Source: Merluccius polli
Lineage: Eukaryota; Chordata; Actinopteri; Gadiformes; Merlucciidae
Assembly (NCBI GenBank): GCA_030340625.1
Contig: JAOPHQ010000622.1
Span: forward strand, 62,001-126,000
Reading direction: 5' to 3'
Length of the DNA: 64,000 nt
This document shows positions 20,593 to 32,830 of this stretch, in pieces. How positions within the stretch are numbered: the stretch's first letter is position 1; each line of letters starts with the position of its first letter. Under the pieces are notes generated by a model. It was given only the letters and a program-made list of their open reading frames with translations. It was not told the DNA's origin and searched no databases. The position numbers were made by a program, and so were the translations under genes.

Positions 20593-21192
20593 TGTGGCGT
20601 TTACCAGATGGTGTAATGGTGCTCTCTCTCAAAGTATGCCGTCCCACGACACACTGAAAATTAAAGGATTATTTACAAAATTTAAACAAGATAAAGTACA
20701 CCACAATCGAGCTACGGTCAAAGCTCGATGCAGCGCACAAACAAATCACTGCCGCGCAGTGGGGAGAAAACAAGTCGTTACACACAGCAACGCACAAACC
20801 GTATACAAAAGTGCCACCTAAGGCCAGCACAGAAATGCTACACAAGCAAAACGCAAAACGCGCAAAAAGTCACAATCAATATAACAATAGAAAACAGAAA
20901 ACGCAGTGCACGGACAGGGCAGTTAACCGGATCAGCGGAGTTCCCTCCTCCCTAAACTGAAAGCTCCTATCTAATCTTCTGGCCGTACCGAGCTCGAGGC
21001 ATCCTAGTACCCCCTCCTCGGATATTGCCCAAAAAAAAAAAACAGGTCGCTCTTCCTTAGAACTCCACGTACCCGGGGTGCGCTCTCCTTGGTCCGTACA
21101 CCAGCTGAAATCCGTACGACTACTGTACTGACGTGCCGAGAGTAGGCTGTAACAGGCCGAATTCAAACGTAATGACAAAATAGTCAGAAGAA

Positions 21193-21210
21193 CCGGATTA
21201 CGAGCCCCCA
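21193..21210 (-). promoter_or_regulatory. Primer-binding site of Gmr1-like element
   Basis: Nine bases inside the 5' LTR, the minus strand reads TGGGGGCTCGTAATCCGG. The first eleven bases match the tRNA-Pro-type primer-binding site known from murine retroviruses. The remaining bases diverge, so the primer assignment is tentative. Confidence 0.5.
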
Positions 21211-21219
21211 ATTAATTCA

Positions 21220-21577
21220 TGTTACGGCCCAATGGCAAGGACTGAACATGAATTAAGAGACCACAAGACGGGGTATAATAAACAATGATATTTATTCCGA
21301 AACGGGTCAAAAAATGGCCAAAGGCCCAAAACTACGATCCCTCGCAGGGGTGTAATTTGGAGAACAGACGAACGAGAAGTCGGTGCAGTCACACGAGCCG
21401 CGTTGTCTGTGGTATGAGAGAGAGACCGTGAGGCTACCCACAGGTGTCCTTTTATAGGCGGAGCCCGACGTCTCTAATTAACCTGTGGGCACACGGAACA
21501 AGGTGAAAGTGACACAGTACATAATTATTCCAGCAGGGGGAGCAAAAAGGGAAAGCCAACCATAGGCGTCCATAACA
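21220..21577 (-). repeat. 5' LTR of Gmr1-like element
   Basis: This is the 358-bp partner of 15218-15576, differing by a G/A near the tip, a small indel and two substitutions in the gagaga run. The low divergence indicates a young insertion. Confidence 0.93.
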
Positions 21578-21582
21578 CAGGG

Positions 21583-22717
21583 TTTATTGTATTTGTTTTG
21601 GGCAGGCTGTTGCGCTCTCCCTCCACAGGGATGTAACATTCACATAAACAGTGCAACAGAATTCATGAGCTCAAATTACATTTTAAAGGTAAACCCTTAT
21701 TCTGCAATGTCACCATCAGATAAACATGGTGAAGTAATATACTGTACTTTTGTGTAGTGCACTGTAATTTATTGCACTGTATTTGATAGGTATGTAACGA
21801 TAAACATAAGCCCTTATAGAGGATACTGCGTTTGGTTGCAAGTGTTCAGTGTTGACAGTGGTTTGTGCTGTTTTTGGTTTAAATAACATCCTCAGCCCTC
21901 CATGAACCTAAACATCATTTTCACATAAGTTAGTGCAGGCATACTTTAACATTTGCCTTCACTGACTTAGTAATGGACATGTGGAACTACACAGATCATT
22001 ATACCTATCACACCATGTCAAATGTGTTAAAAGCAGGTGGGAGGGGTTTGTTATGGGCACACCTAGAGTCAAGGTTACCTAGGTTACGAGCCTCTGATCT
22101 CTTTAGGACAGTGGCTGGTAGGATTCCTAACAAGGCAGCTGCTTCTACACAGGCCAGAAGGACCCAGAAAACACGAAACAAAGGTAAGTTCATACACAGT
22201 TTCTATTCACATACACTTGACCTCCAAACAAACATTTCAGTTTCATACTGTGATTATTTCTCCTTTCTACTCAGATTTTGAAATTTGTGTACAAAGAAAA
22301 CGCTATTTAACATGTAAACTTGTGTGAAAAAGGTTTTATTTAGTTTGCTTTCTTATGCGGTGCATACACATACGCTTACTGTAATCCAGTATACTTAGTA
22401 TAACAGTCTGTTTTACTTCTTTATTCATTAAGAACTAAACCCCCCACTGTGTTTCATCCCCAGAGTGAAACAGTGTAAATATTGTTTTACCTTTTTAAAT
22501 AATCTCTGGTAAATTTGAAAGATAAACATATAAGTATCCTGACATGACTGCCTGCCTTCACCTCTGCTAAAAGTTGCTCAACATAACAATAAATAATAAA
22601 ATAATAATCAAATGTTTTCTTATTTTGTTGAAACAGAATCTCGGGGCTCTATTTTGGTATCGGCTTAGAGGCACTGATATTATTTCCTCGTCTGCGGTTT
22701 GGTATGACTCGCCGGGG
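21583..22717. other. Unassigned DNA, no gene
   Basis: AT-rich with several short frames. The best (21973-22281 on the plus strand) shows no family I recognise and lies in otherwise non-coding DNA. It is probably the continuation of the locus that the Gmr1-like element entered. Confidence 0.4.
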
Positions 22718-23295
22718 GAGGAGAGGCGTGGTTGATGGTGTGGAGAGGTGTGGTTGGTGGTGTGGAGAGGTGTGGTTGATGGTGTGGTTGATGGTGTAGT
22801 TGATGGTGTGGAGAGGTGTGGTTGGTGGTGTGGAGAGGTGTGGTTGATGGTGTGGTTGATGGTGTAGTTGATGGTGTGGAGAGGCGTGGTTGATGGTGTG
22901 GAGAGGTGTGGTTGATGGTGTGGTTGATGGTGTAGTTGATGGTGTGGAGAGGCGTGGTTGATGGTGTGGAGAGGTGTGGTTGATGGTGTGGAGAGGTGTG
23001 GTTGATGGTGTGTAGAGGTGTGGTTGATGGTGTAGTTGATGGTGTGGAGAGGTGTGGTTGATGGTGTGGTTGATGGTGTAGTTGATGGTGTGGAGAGGCG
23101 TGGTTGATGGTGTGGTTGATGGTGTGGAGAGGTGTGGTTGATGGTGTGTAGAGGTGTGGTTGATGGTGTAGTTGATGGTGTGGAGAGGTGTGGTTGATGG
23201 TGTGGTTGATGGTGTAGTTGATGGTGTGGAGAGGCGTGGTTGATGGTGTGGAGAGGTGTGGTTGGTGGTGTGGAGAGGTGTGGTTGATGGTGTGG
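22718..23295 (-). repeat. 11/22-bp minisatellite (ggttgatggtgt family)
   Basis: Irregular tandem array of ggttgatggtgt plus ggagaggtgt, with variants tagttgatgg and tagaggtgt. Multiples of about 33 and 55 bp repeat as higher-order units. Long Thr/Pro/His frames on the minus strand are artefacts of the repeat. Confidence 0.92.
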
Positions 23296-24957
23296 CGATG
23301 CCAATCTAGTGGCGCATGTTGTGGAGAAAACTCGTACAACATAACACTTAACTTAACACAATAAGAGAGTTTGGGAGATCTGAAGTATGAAAGATAAAAA
23401 CTTTATTAGACTCTAAGACTTTATTTGTACTCAAGAGCACTAATATAGTCGAGTTGGTTTGACAAAGAACTGCTATTGTGATTCAGACTTCAGGTTATAT
23501 AGGCTCCTCCTCCATGCATTAATCACCCAATCACAACAACCTATACATTGTCTGCCTATTCGAACCTAAAGATTAGGCTCCTCCCCTGTGGATTAGGCTC
23601 CTCCCCTGTGGATTAGGCTCCTCCCCTGTGGATTGGCTCCTCCCCTGTGTATTAGTCTCCTCCCCTGTGGATTAGCTCCTCCCCTGTGGCCCTTTCACAG
23701 CTCCACCCCAGCTGGGCATACTATTACACTTCTGCAGCACATGTCCTTGTGAGACAACATTAACTATAAATCACTGATTTGAGATAGTTTACATATACCA
23801 ATCTTGAGTAAAGTAACAATTCAAAGAAAACAATTGTACCTGTAACTTTCCACAGGGTTGTCGGTTGACTCCCCTCTGACCGGGAGCCAAAAGGGATAAA
23901 TGCTGATGTGTGAGTATCTTGCTGCGTAATTAACAACTGCAGGGCCGCATTATCAAGCCAATAGACTGTTCATCCCAGACTAGGCAGGATGTTCACCTGA
24001 GGGTTTAGTTGATTCAGTCAACTTGACCAGTGACTCTGTTCTGTTCCTCGCAGGGCAACACCCTGAAAATCTAATTATACTGGGGGCACTGAGCATCAAA
24101 GGTTTGTTTATATAAGAGTTTCCCCATCTGTGGTTCTCTGTATTTCTCCACACTTATTAGATTCATATCGCATAATGGCAAGACACTAATTATGTATTAT
24201 CATTAAATGTAAGGGCACATTTTTCCCACACGCACTGTGGTCTTGGTGCCCAGAATGAATGCGTCTGGCGCGGCCCACTGCGCGCGCAGGAAGACAGCGC
24301 ACTTTTGTTCCACAACAGGAGTGTCTCAAGGGCCCCCCCTCAGTCCCCACTACATTGGACTATTCCATGATCTCACTGCGCCTCTGCAGAAATGATTAAT
24401 CAAAACAGTAGGCAACTCATGTAAACCAACGGCGTGGTGTACAGACTGTTGACAAATGAAGCGAAGCGACCCCAGCGGTGCTGAAAAGGAGGAGGCGGGA
24501 GGATAGAGACCCACAGCCTGTTCACCCTGCTGCCGTCAGTGATACAGCAGTATCCGCTGCCGCACCACCAGACTGCAGAGCAGCTGCTTTCCTCAGGCTG
24601 TGACTCATCCTCCGCACTCCACCATAAATACGTAACTATTTAATTAAGTATTTATCCATTCATATCATTTTTGGTTTTGCTACTTTGTGAGTAGCATAAA
24701 GGGACTACAACTAGCATTTCGTTATACAACCCTGTGTTGTAGAATGATAAATAAATAAATGAACCTTGTACCTTGAAAGCATAAAGTTTTTAGCAAAACT
24801 GCCAAAGGTAACGCCCTTTTTCACAGTGGCTACTGACGACACTAACATTACTAAAGAGCAGCAAGAAGCTTGCGCTAGCACTAGTGTTAGCATTGCTAAT
24901 ACTAGTGAAGAGGAGCGCCAGCCCAGGTTGTTCAAGCGATGCTGCTGCTACATGCAT
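23296..24957. other. Unassigned DNA left of provirus A
   Basis: Apart from the short tandem repeat there is no recognisable gene or element. A frame at 24766-24993 on the plus strand is short, unlike any family I know, and runs into the LTR. I therefore do not call it. Confidence 0.35.
23573..23692 (+). repeat. 20-bp tandem repeat
   Basis: About six copies of attaggctcctcccctgtgg, the last ones shortened by one or two bases. Confidence 0.9.
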
Positions 24958-25999
24958 TGTTGGGAGAAAAATATATGGCCTATTCTAAGCTAACAACGGA
25001 GCGGGCCCTTTAAGGTATCAGATCAAAAATGAGGAGTAAATAAAGAGATATAAACTGAATTAAACTGAATAGATTTATTCTTAATCAAAGCTAATCAAAG
25101 TCAACGAGTAAAAGCATATAATAATAAATATACCGCGGGTGTCGCAAAGAGCTTCGCCTCCTGAGAAGTTCTGCTGATTGTGAGCCCTGAGTCTCAGGTC
25201 ACTTGGTGGTTTATAGGTTAAAAAGATACGTTTGGTGTCTGGCTGTCGTCACGAGGGGTTGCAGTGATATTTCATGTTTTGCAGCTGGTTTGTTATCAGA
25301 GTTGGTTGGCGGTTTTAGTGGCCCTTTCGTGGGGAGGATGGCAACTGTACCCATTGGCCTTGCCTCCCTTGCAGTCTATGTGTGAGTCTTTGTTAGGCTG
25401 TTGGCGTCTCTGAACACATTACCCGTTGTTTAGCTTCGCACCTGGTTTCTGTCAAGTATCGCTTATCGCTAACTATTGTGTCGCTATATCAGGGTACGTG
25501 GAGTGCCTTCCTGCAAGGGCATGGGGTGCACCTATAAACCATCGAACTGTGACGGATAGTTCATGTGAGGGGATTACTATGAGGGGAGGGGGGGAGCGCC
25601 TAGCAAGAGGGTATGGTAAACATCTATAAACCATCACACTGTGACTGGCTCTCTTGTGAAGGGATTTCTGTGAGGGGAGGGAGCACTGATAAGCAATGTT
25701 TACTATGTCTGTGTTCTTTCTGGCCTTTACTATTGTGGGACCCTTTAGCATAACATTCTTAATATATAGCATAGCATTCTTAATATTTCAATATATTTTC
25801 AATATATGTTACACCTAACAATATATCGTGTTAATAAAAGATTTTACAATACACGGTTGCCAATTGTGAATTTTTGTTCCTCATTTAGAGTTGCCAATTC
25901 AATACACATTTTTAGGGCGGACCTGTTGAGACTCAGGGGTACATAGGGGTAAACAGGAGATGCTGAGGTAAAACAGTCGTAAAGCAACAGGTGGTTTTC
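24958..25999 (-). repeat. LTR-A, 3' copy of provirus A
   Basis: Begins tgttgggagaaaaat and shares several hundred bases with 34750-36983 and 59000-59776. The inner end is placed near 25999, where a ccctctc tract (gagaggg on the sense strand) looks like the polypurine tract. The U3 end carries variable attgaaa-type repeats, and the copy has internal duplications around gtgaggggaggg. Boundaries at the inner end are uncertain by tens of bases. Confidence 0.7.
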
Positions 26000-26702
26000 A
26001 ATATATCCCTCTCAAGTCATCGCAAGATGACTTCCCATTAGAAAACACCTGTTGGTCATAGGCACTTAGTCATAAACACAGCACACAAGCATGCATAGGT
26101 AAACGTATATAATGGAACAGCATCACAATAGATGGGCTACCTGTCGGTACCAACTGGCGGTTTCCGCCCAGAGGTCAGACACAGGCAGTACCATCACATC
26201 TAACAGATGTTACTAGTAGAATATAAAAGTATAAAATGTAATAACGGGATCATAATGCAGAAAACAGCGGGGGATGGGACAAGGATACATGCTCAGCTCT
26301 TTTCCCTCAGCCACCTCTCTCGGGTCATAACTCCATGGGTCATGCTTCGCCCCTGTTTATTCAACGGTGGATCGGGTAGAGCTCTAGGATATACATATCA
26401 CTACATATAGGAGAGGATAAAACTGATTATATGTAAAAGTATAAATATAAGTGTAAAAATGTAAAAATGCGAAATAGCAACTTTCTTTAGCGGAGTCCTT
26501 ATCTATCCATGTAGCAGGGTAGTAACACCCCCAACGTAAGACTTAAATGCCAACATACCTTTTGACTCTACACTCATCAAGTGGGACATGCATAAGCAAA
26601 AGGGAATGTGGGGGGGGAGGAGGTATTAGGTGGAACAGCGTATAAGCAATACAGCGAAGTTGCCCCTCATGCCTTAGGGGAGCGGAACAACTTCGTACGA
26701 TT

Positions 26703-29001
26703 TTAGTAGATATTCAGGGTCACATCGCGAAGGTAATCGTCGTCATTGTAACTGTGCTCGACTAGGAGTGAGACCATCTGGTGTTCATAGTCTTTGGGGG
26801 CGTTGTCCTTGGACAGGGCCGTGGCAATGAGTCTGATGCAAAGGGTACGGGCACAGGGGATGCAGCAACATCCGCAGGTGATAAGAATAGCCAGAAAACA
26901 GGCAAGGGATGTGAGGACGGCCATGACAAGGGCCTTCCATCTGCCGAACAGGCCTTGCATCCAGGCCTCAAGTGGGTTGTCCAACCCAGAGGCTTCTTTC
27001 AGCTCCGTGGACAGGGCTCGGAGACCATTGAGTGCTTTGGTAACAGACCCATCAGGGGCTGTGTTGTTGGGGATGAACGTGCAGCACTGGTCGCCGAACA
27101 TAGCGCAGACACCTCCTTTCTCGGCAAGGAGCATGTCCAGGGCCACGCGGTTCTGGAACGCCATTAGGGAGGTGGCAGCGAGTTGGGTAGAGATGCCCTC
27201 CACGGCATCTCTGGTGAGGTTGGCCAGGCGTTGCACATTGTAGTGGATATAGTTAATGTGATCAACATTTTTGTTTGGCGTAATAGGGAAGAGAGCTGAT
27301 AGGATCGGTATGTTCTCGAATCCGGCCCCAATCTGGTCTGCTAATTTGTACTCGTTTGGAACGCCTCGTGGAATGCCTATAGCGTCGATGTAGCAGGGAG
27401 AGTTTTGGGTGAGGTCGAAACTGGCGGGGTAGGTAGTGTCACGTCGGGTGCGTACAGGGGCCGTATTGTTAGTAGCGTTAGACGTTTGGACGAATACGGT
27501 CACGGGCACAGTCAGTCGCACGATAGTACATGTCCCCGACCAGTGTCTAGGTAGGCGCAATCGCAGAATGTCAGTAGCGCATAGCCAATAAAGGTCCATT
27601 CGACCGAGAGTCAGGTGAGTCATATTTGACCATCCAGTAACGTTAGTTGTGTGTTCACACCATGCCGCGGGAATATCACCTACCGGTCGCTTACCCGCTC
27701 GAGTGAAACACCAATAGGACGCGGGTCGTGCAGTGAAGGTGGGCGGAGTCGTCTCGTTTAGACCGGGAGGAAACAAATTCCCGAGGAGAGTACAATTCTT
27801 GGGGTGTGCTTCCATAAAGAGTCGCAGCATGCAATAGGTGCCACGGGAGTCGTCGGTCGCATTGAGGTAGACAGGGATGGTAGTTAAGGCGGGACGAGCT
27901 GCTGCACAAGCGACGCAATCAGACAGCCCTTGTAGGCGAACAGTGCCAATTAGCCATGCCAACCATTGATTAGTCTCGGAGAGCCCAGTGGCTTGGGCGA
28001 ATATGTCGTGGGTGGGGATGTCATTAGCGGACTCTACATTGAATATGGTTACGCCTTGATCAGTATAAGTAACTGCCGGGGTTGACGAGTGCGATTCGGG
28101 TAGGATGTTAACTCTAACGACGCTCATGGGGTCCCATGCTCCCCACATACTAACTCCCACAGTTAGATATAAAACGTCTGGTGTGGAGGGGCATAGAGAA
28201 TTATGATATTGGTGAGCGCCTACCGAGGTGAGAGTGAGGATCACGTTTTTTCCTTCCATACTTAATCCCCCGCCCTCCTGGAGTAATCTAGTATCGTCTG
28301 AGCGTGCATGAGGATAGAATGTGCCCCGCATTCCTACACCCCGTTAGACCACAACCCCAGGACGTGCCTTTCCGCCATTCGGGTTTACCCTCTATCGGTC
28401 CGTCGCACACATACTTGTTGTCATGCTCCCACCTAGAGCCGGGACGTTTCCATATAGCAGCAGTGAATAGGGTGTGCAGGGGAATAGAGTACATACGTTT
28501 GGTGCCGTTGATGTGGGTGAGCTGAACGCCATCAAACTGGCGGAGGCAGGGGTCTGAGTCATTTCTTCTTGGCGCATGGGGGTCGTCGTGGGGGAGGATG
28601 GTTCTGCGTCTGCGGGCAGGGGGGTTGTAGACAAGTGGGGGGTTATGGACAGTACCTTGGGTGTCGTTGGCGCAGGTGGCGTTGATGTTGGTGGCGTTGA
28701 CGTTGATGCTGTTGGCGTTGGTGTTGTTGGCCTTGGTGCCGTTGGCACCGTCGTAGTCGAGGAAGCCCCATCTCCAAGGGGTTGTCGGGACTGGAACAGG
28801 GCCGGGCAGGATGAGTCGCAAGAGACCATACAGGAGCAGCGTGCCAACTGACACACTCAGCAATGCTCCCACTAGTAGTCCCAAGCTCTCGCTCCTGCCC
28901 ATATGTCCCCTATGGCTCCGTCTGTAGGTTGGCGGGCTGCTTCTCCTCAAGGACCTGTAGATCGGCATGAACCTGACCATAGGTGCGTGAAACAGGCCCA
29001 T
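26703..29001 (-). pseudogene. env: Retroviral env of provirus A, frameshifted
   Basis: The envelope glycoprotein is encoded in two overlapping frames that meet near 28290-28330, so the gene is broken once. The first frame (28288-29001) has a basic N-terminus, a long hydrophobic signal-anchor (GLLVGALLSVSVGTLLLYGL) and many NxT/NxS sites. The second (26703-28331) continues the surface subunit with DCVACAAARP and then a furin-type RTRR. The transmembrane subunit has a Cys-flanked segment, an immunosuppressive-type region ending CAMFGDQCC (a CX6CC motif), a membrane anchor (VLTSLACFLAILITCGCC) and a cytoplasmic tail. The CX6CC type is shared by gamma- and alpha-like retroviruses. Its start overlaps the end of integrase, as is usual. 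Confidence 0.85.
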
Positions 29002-29755
29002 CTGCTTTCCAGGTGTGCGTCAGGTGGTGCCACTCCACTCCGCTCTTGCCTAGTAGGGAGACAGAGAAGGGGGTAGCCAAAAGTACCTTGTATGGGCCTG
29101 TCCACCTTGGACCCAGTGACTTCCTCTTGTGGACCTTGACGTAGAGGTAGTCACCAGGTCGGGTAATAGGAGCCGGGTGGGAAACCTGAGGCGACGGGGT
29201 GGTAACCTGGGTGAACAAAGCTCGAGAGACAAGAGTTAGGGCCTGTAGATACTCTAACAAAACTTCATCTAGCTGGTCTGTCATGGGCCCTACAGGCGGA
29301 GTGTGAGGACCTGACATCGGTGATCAAGTCCTAGGGCGCGTTCTACCTCATCTAGCAGTCTGTCCGCGAAATGGCTACCGTTGTCTGAGGCTATGGTCTT
29401 AGGGAAGCCCCATCTAGGTATAATGTCGTTTAGCAGGTGTTTCACAACAGTTTGAGCGTCTTCATGTTTTGCGGGAAAAGCTTCTACCCATCTAAAGAAT
29501 CGGTCTATTATGACTAACAGATAACGATACCCTCTCACTTGGTTGTCTTTGCCCATGTCGGTGTAGTCTATGCACAGTTCTTGGAACGGGAGTGAACGGG
29601 GAAGTAGCCTTGTGGTGACTTTTGGCTCTGTCGGGGTTGTGGGCTTGGCAAGTCTGGCAGTTGTGGACATGTTGTCGTACTATGGCTTCCATCTCAGGAT
29701 GGAACCAGTCAGGTGAAATGGCTTCAATCGTCGTCCTAGACCTTGTAACTATCAT
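28910..29755 (-). pseudogene. Integrase fragment of provirus A
   Basis: Three short frames in different phases together cover parts of a retroviral integrase. 29755-29492 carries the second half of the zinc-binding domain (HVHNCQTCQ). 29670-29290 carries the core, with the first two catalytic aspartates in CIDYTDMG and IASDNGSHF. 29317-28910 carries the C-terminal SH3-like domain (PGDYLYVKVH, PRWTGPYKVLL). The core segment containing the catalytic glutamate is missing, so there is an internal deletion as well as frameshifts. Upstream the similarity stops at about 29760, leaving no reverse transcriptase. Confidence 0.82.
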
Positions 29756-29759
29756 TCAA

Positions 29760-30168
29760 AGGTAACTAGTCACATAAATAGGAGTAATTACATAAAAATG
29801 GTACAATATGGTGATTGTTCTTAAACTCCATTGTGTTAGCAGTAGCTCAGTACCTCAAGCTGTAAATTTATTTGCAAGTTGGCCACTGGGGGGTAACAAC
29901 TATCAAACCCACACACACACGGGAAGCATGTGTGCAGAAACTTCCTGGACTACAACATGCAGTGCAGGTTTCTAACAGTAGGGGAGCTGTTGTCTTCACC
30001 TGCTTTAACTTCATTCATATGGCAGACACTTTTTGTTGGCATGTCCAGACAACATTTGTCTGACCAAAGCAATTTGGCAATTTAACAAATAAAACACAAT
30101 AACTAGAACAAAAAACCAAAACAAAATGAAATCACTCTCTGTGTCCCAACAAATCCTTAAACGTTCTA
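29760..30168 (-). other. T-rich spacer shared by proviruses A and B
   Basis: Read on the minus strand, 30138-30000 is similar to 49425-49530 on the plus strand. Both contain ttgtgttttatttgtt and gtcagacaaatgtt. No coding frame is visible. It follows module R-C in both proviruses. Confidence 0.6.
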
Positions 30169-30885
30169 GTCATCCATGCTTTTATTACATCTCGACTGGA
30201 TTACTGCAACGCCCTTTATTTTGGCCTCCCCCAGTCCCAGCTAACTCGCCTGCAGTTGGTACAAAATGCTGCTGCTAGACTTTTAACAGGCACAAAGAGG
30301 CAGGAACACATTACCCCTGTTCTCTCCTCTCTGCACTGGCTCCCCATTCGTTTTAGAATTAATTTTAAGATGCTGCTTTTGGTTTTTAAGTCACTCCATG
30401 GCCAGGCCCCTTTGTACATCTCTGAGATGTTACAGCATTACTCTGCCCCCAGGTCCCTCCGTTCTGCTGACCAAGGTCTCCTCCATGTTGCCCGGTCCCG
30501 CCTAAAAACCAAAGGGGATCGCGCTTTTGCTGTGGCAGCTCCACGTCTGTGGAATGCTCTGCCTCTTAATATCAGATCCGCTCCCACAATCAGCACTTTT
30601 AAATCAAGGCTCAAAACATTTCTGTACACCTTGGCCTTTGACTCCTAGGTACTCTCTTTTTAATTCTAACCCTATATTTTGGCTTGATTGCACTTGTCTG
30701 TTGTAATGCTTTTTGTATTTTTATGCATTTTATTTATTTTTTTTTCTCCCTGATTGACAATGTATTGTTTTTAGCTTTTATTTTTTATTTTCTTTAAATT
30801 CTAGCTTTAGTTTGTCACTGTACAGCACTTTGGCCAGTCCTACTGTTTTAAATGTGCTATATAAATTAAATTGACTTGACTTGAC
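30169..30885 (+). mobile_element. 5'-truncated L2-type LINE
   Basis: The frame from about 30180 to 30648 encodes the C-terminus of an L2/CR1-group reverse transcriptase: YISTRLDYCN-like at the start, VQNAAARLLTGTKR, SSLHWLPIRFRI, and RLWNALPLNIRSAPTISTFK at the end. A 3' UTR follows and ends in ttgacttgacttgac after a ctatataaatt motif, typical of L2 tails. It interrupts module R-C: the two halves are ...cgttcta and taatgatcac..., continuous in the copy at 47336-47355. Confidence 0.85.
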
Positions 30886-31708
30886 TAATGATCACAGTGC
30901 TTTCTTTATTCATGTTTTATTCTAACCCCTCTAAGTCTGTTATCCCCATGGGACATACTGAGCTGGTTGTCCCTTTACCACTTTGCACTGTAAGGCGACC
31001 CTGTGTCTCGAAAGACACCTTCAAACAAATGTATTATCATTATTATTATCATCATACGAGACGTTTGAGATGTCCCTTTGGAGAGGAGCCCCCTGGCCAC
31101 GGAGGTCCCCTCCTTCGCTTAGGATTCTCGTACAAATGTAGATAAAGGAAAAGAAAAACAAAAACAAAACAGAGAATTCAATGTCTATTCAAGCAAATTG
31201 GCTTCACATTAATGACAGGACACAATTTAAATGTAATCATTCAGTGGTAACATAAGAACATCTTTTATCGCTGTAATAACATCTGTCAACATAGGGTTAT
31301 TTATGAATTTAAAAGTCTTGATTAGAAAATTCATGATCAAATAATGACCACCAATAAACAGAATTATTGTACTAGGCCTCATTCTGCCTTCTCCCCCCCT
31401 TGTAGCTCCAAGAGTGCAATAGGGGCGTGGCCACGCATCTGTGTAACCTGTAGCTCCTCCTAAAATCCTCGCATGCGCAGTTCACTTGTTAAAGTGACTT
31501 CAGAGAGAGCGGAGCCGGGCCAACGCCCTTATGGATCAGAGGGGGAAACCTAGTGGTCCCCTGGATAGAGAATCATTTGCATCACCTCTGTGAGTCTTTC
31601 TATAGGCTTCCGTCAGCAGTTGTTTAATCTAAATAGTTTCACAACTTTAAGAAATAATAAAACTGCTTTTTACGATATTTACATAAGGAGTCGTCACTCT
31701 TGTGAGTA
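30886..31708 (+). repeat. Module R-C, copy 1 (antisense in provirus A)
   Basis: This ~820-bp sequence, plus 30139-30168 beyond the L2 insertion, is present inverted at 46530-47377. Shared landmarks include ccatgggacatactgagctg, gtagctccaagagtgca-type text, gaggagctacaggttac (in opposite sense), and the end block cataaggagtcgtcact. An L2-like tail (gtaaggcgaccctgtgtctc, then ATT repeats) is embedded. An aataataaaac near 31656 could be a poly(A) signal. It lies directly downstream of the gag remnant in both proviruses. It may be a solo LTR, another insertion, or a permanent part of this retrovirus family. Confidence 0.75.
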
Positions 31709-32455
31709 AGGTGAGGGAGGAGAGTGGGAGGGTAGGAGGGAGGGAGGAGAGCTGGGAGGTAGGAGGGAGGGAGGAGGTAGGGAGGAGAGCTGGGGGGTAG
31801 GAGGGAGGGGAGGAGGGAGGGAGGAGAGCGGGAGGGTAGGAGGGAGGGGAGGGAGACCAAGGGAGGGGTGCGGACGAGGGAGGTAGGGGAGGAGGGTGGG
31901 GGCCATGGGTGACGTCGCCGAGGGGGGGGGGGTAGAGGTGAGGGTGAGGGCCATGGGTGACGTCGCCGAGGGGGCCTTAGTCGGGATTGGTCCAGAGTCA
32001 GCGGAAGTGGTCAGGGTAGAGGTGGGAGTGGTCAGGGGGTTTGGGTCAGGGTCGGGGCCCGTTATTACAGGCTGAGCTGGAGCAGGGGGCGGGGGCAAGG
32101 TGCTTCAATACGCGGCGACGAGGATCCGGGAACGCGCCTGCGTTTGCCGGGCGCGCTCTGGGTGATCACCGCGCGCCGCGGTCTAACCCTTGTTGTAAGA
32201 ACGGCAGGCTGCCCTAGCTGTCTCTCTAGTTATCCTAGCCTCCAGGCTGCGGAGGTGGGCTTCGGTTAGGCCGGTTTTGGGCACCCACCCGCTCTTTTCC
32301 CACTTCTGTCTGTACTTCACATGTCTTTCTAACCACTTTTTCTTTCCCTCTGGCCCAGCACCCGCTTTGGTGCTCGCGGCCAGGAATACGTCAACTCTCC
32401 ACATCTGGGCATCTCTGTCCAGCATACCGATCTTCCGATCGCCCATCTTAGCCAC
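31694..32455 (-). pseudogene. gag: gag remnant of provirus A
   Basis: The frame 32455-32183 encodes 90 residues that look like the C-terminal part of a retroviral matrix protein (DRDAQMWRVDVFLAASTKAG..., basic and Trp-rich). It is followed in another frame (32098-31694) by a strongly proline-rich segment like the p12 region of gammaretroviral Gag. The segment degenerates into repeated LLPPSPP coding from a GGGAGGA-rich microsatellite (31710-31860). No capsid or nucleocapsid is seen. The position, 2.3 kb after the primer-binding site on the same strand, supports the call; the sequence similarity alone is weak. Confidence 0.5.
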
Positions 32456-32659
32456 TGTCTTTATCCTTACTTCTATTCCTACAGTTGTTTAACCGTTTTA
32501 TTCTATGACTCAGCGGCCGTCTATTCTCAACCACAGCACAGCAGTTATCACCAACACAGCGATCAGACAATATATTCTCCACTCCGCAAATACATATATC
32601 TATCACTAACACAGCAATTGCTATCAACACACGCACTCAAGTATTTGCGCACTCACAGA

Positions 32660-32830
32660 CCTGCGCACACACACACACACACAAACAGACCGGCGCACAC
32701 ACACACACACACAAACAGACCGGCACACACACACACAAATAGACCGGCGCACACACACACACAAATAGACCGGCGCACACACACACACAAACAGACCGGC
32801 GCACACACACACACACACACACACACAAAT
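32660..32830 (+). repeat. (CA)n with interspersed cagaccggcg
   Basis: Six to seven blocks of CA repeats are separated by aaacagaccggcg or aaatagaccggcg, giving a ~29-bp compound tandem repeat in the leader of provirus A. Confidence 0.93.

Larger units (their letters stand above)
15218..21577 (-). mobile_element. Gmr1-like Ty3/gypsy retrotransposon
   Basis: A 6.36-kb LTR retrotransposon on the minus strand, with two LTRs (15218-15576 and 21220-21577) and a perfect 5-bp duplication, caggg (15213-15217 and 21578-21582). The LTRs differ at only about four positions, so insertion is recent. The coding order is gag, protease, integrase, reverse transcriptase, RNase H: integrase precedes reverse transcriptase. 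That order is unlike other gypsy elements but is the defining feature of the deuterostome Gmr1 group, first described from cod. A single in-frame TGA separates the integrase from the reverse transcriptase part. Confidence 0.93.

Noticed and set aside
21973..22281. 102-residue plus-strand frame
   Set aside because: No family recognised and it ends in ordinary AT-rich DNA; too weak to call a gene.
22567..23342. Thr/Pro/His-rich frames up to 245 residues on the minus strand
   Set aside because: Direct translation of the ggttgatggtgt minisatellite; no start context or domain.
24766..24993. 75-residue plus-strand frame ending in LTR-A
   Set aside because: It vaguely resembles host-like Ser/Glu-rich coding but runs into the LTR and shows no domain.
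28392..28856. 154-residue Thr/Pro-rich minus frame and a Val/Gly-rich plus frame over the env leader
   Set aside because: Alternate-frame readings of the NxT-rich env linker.
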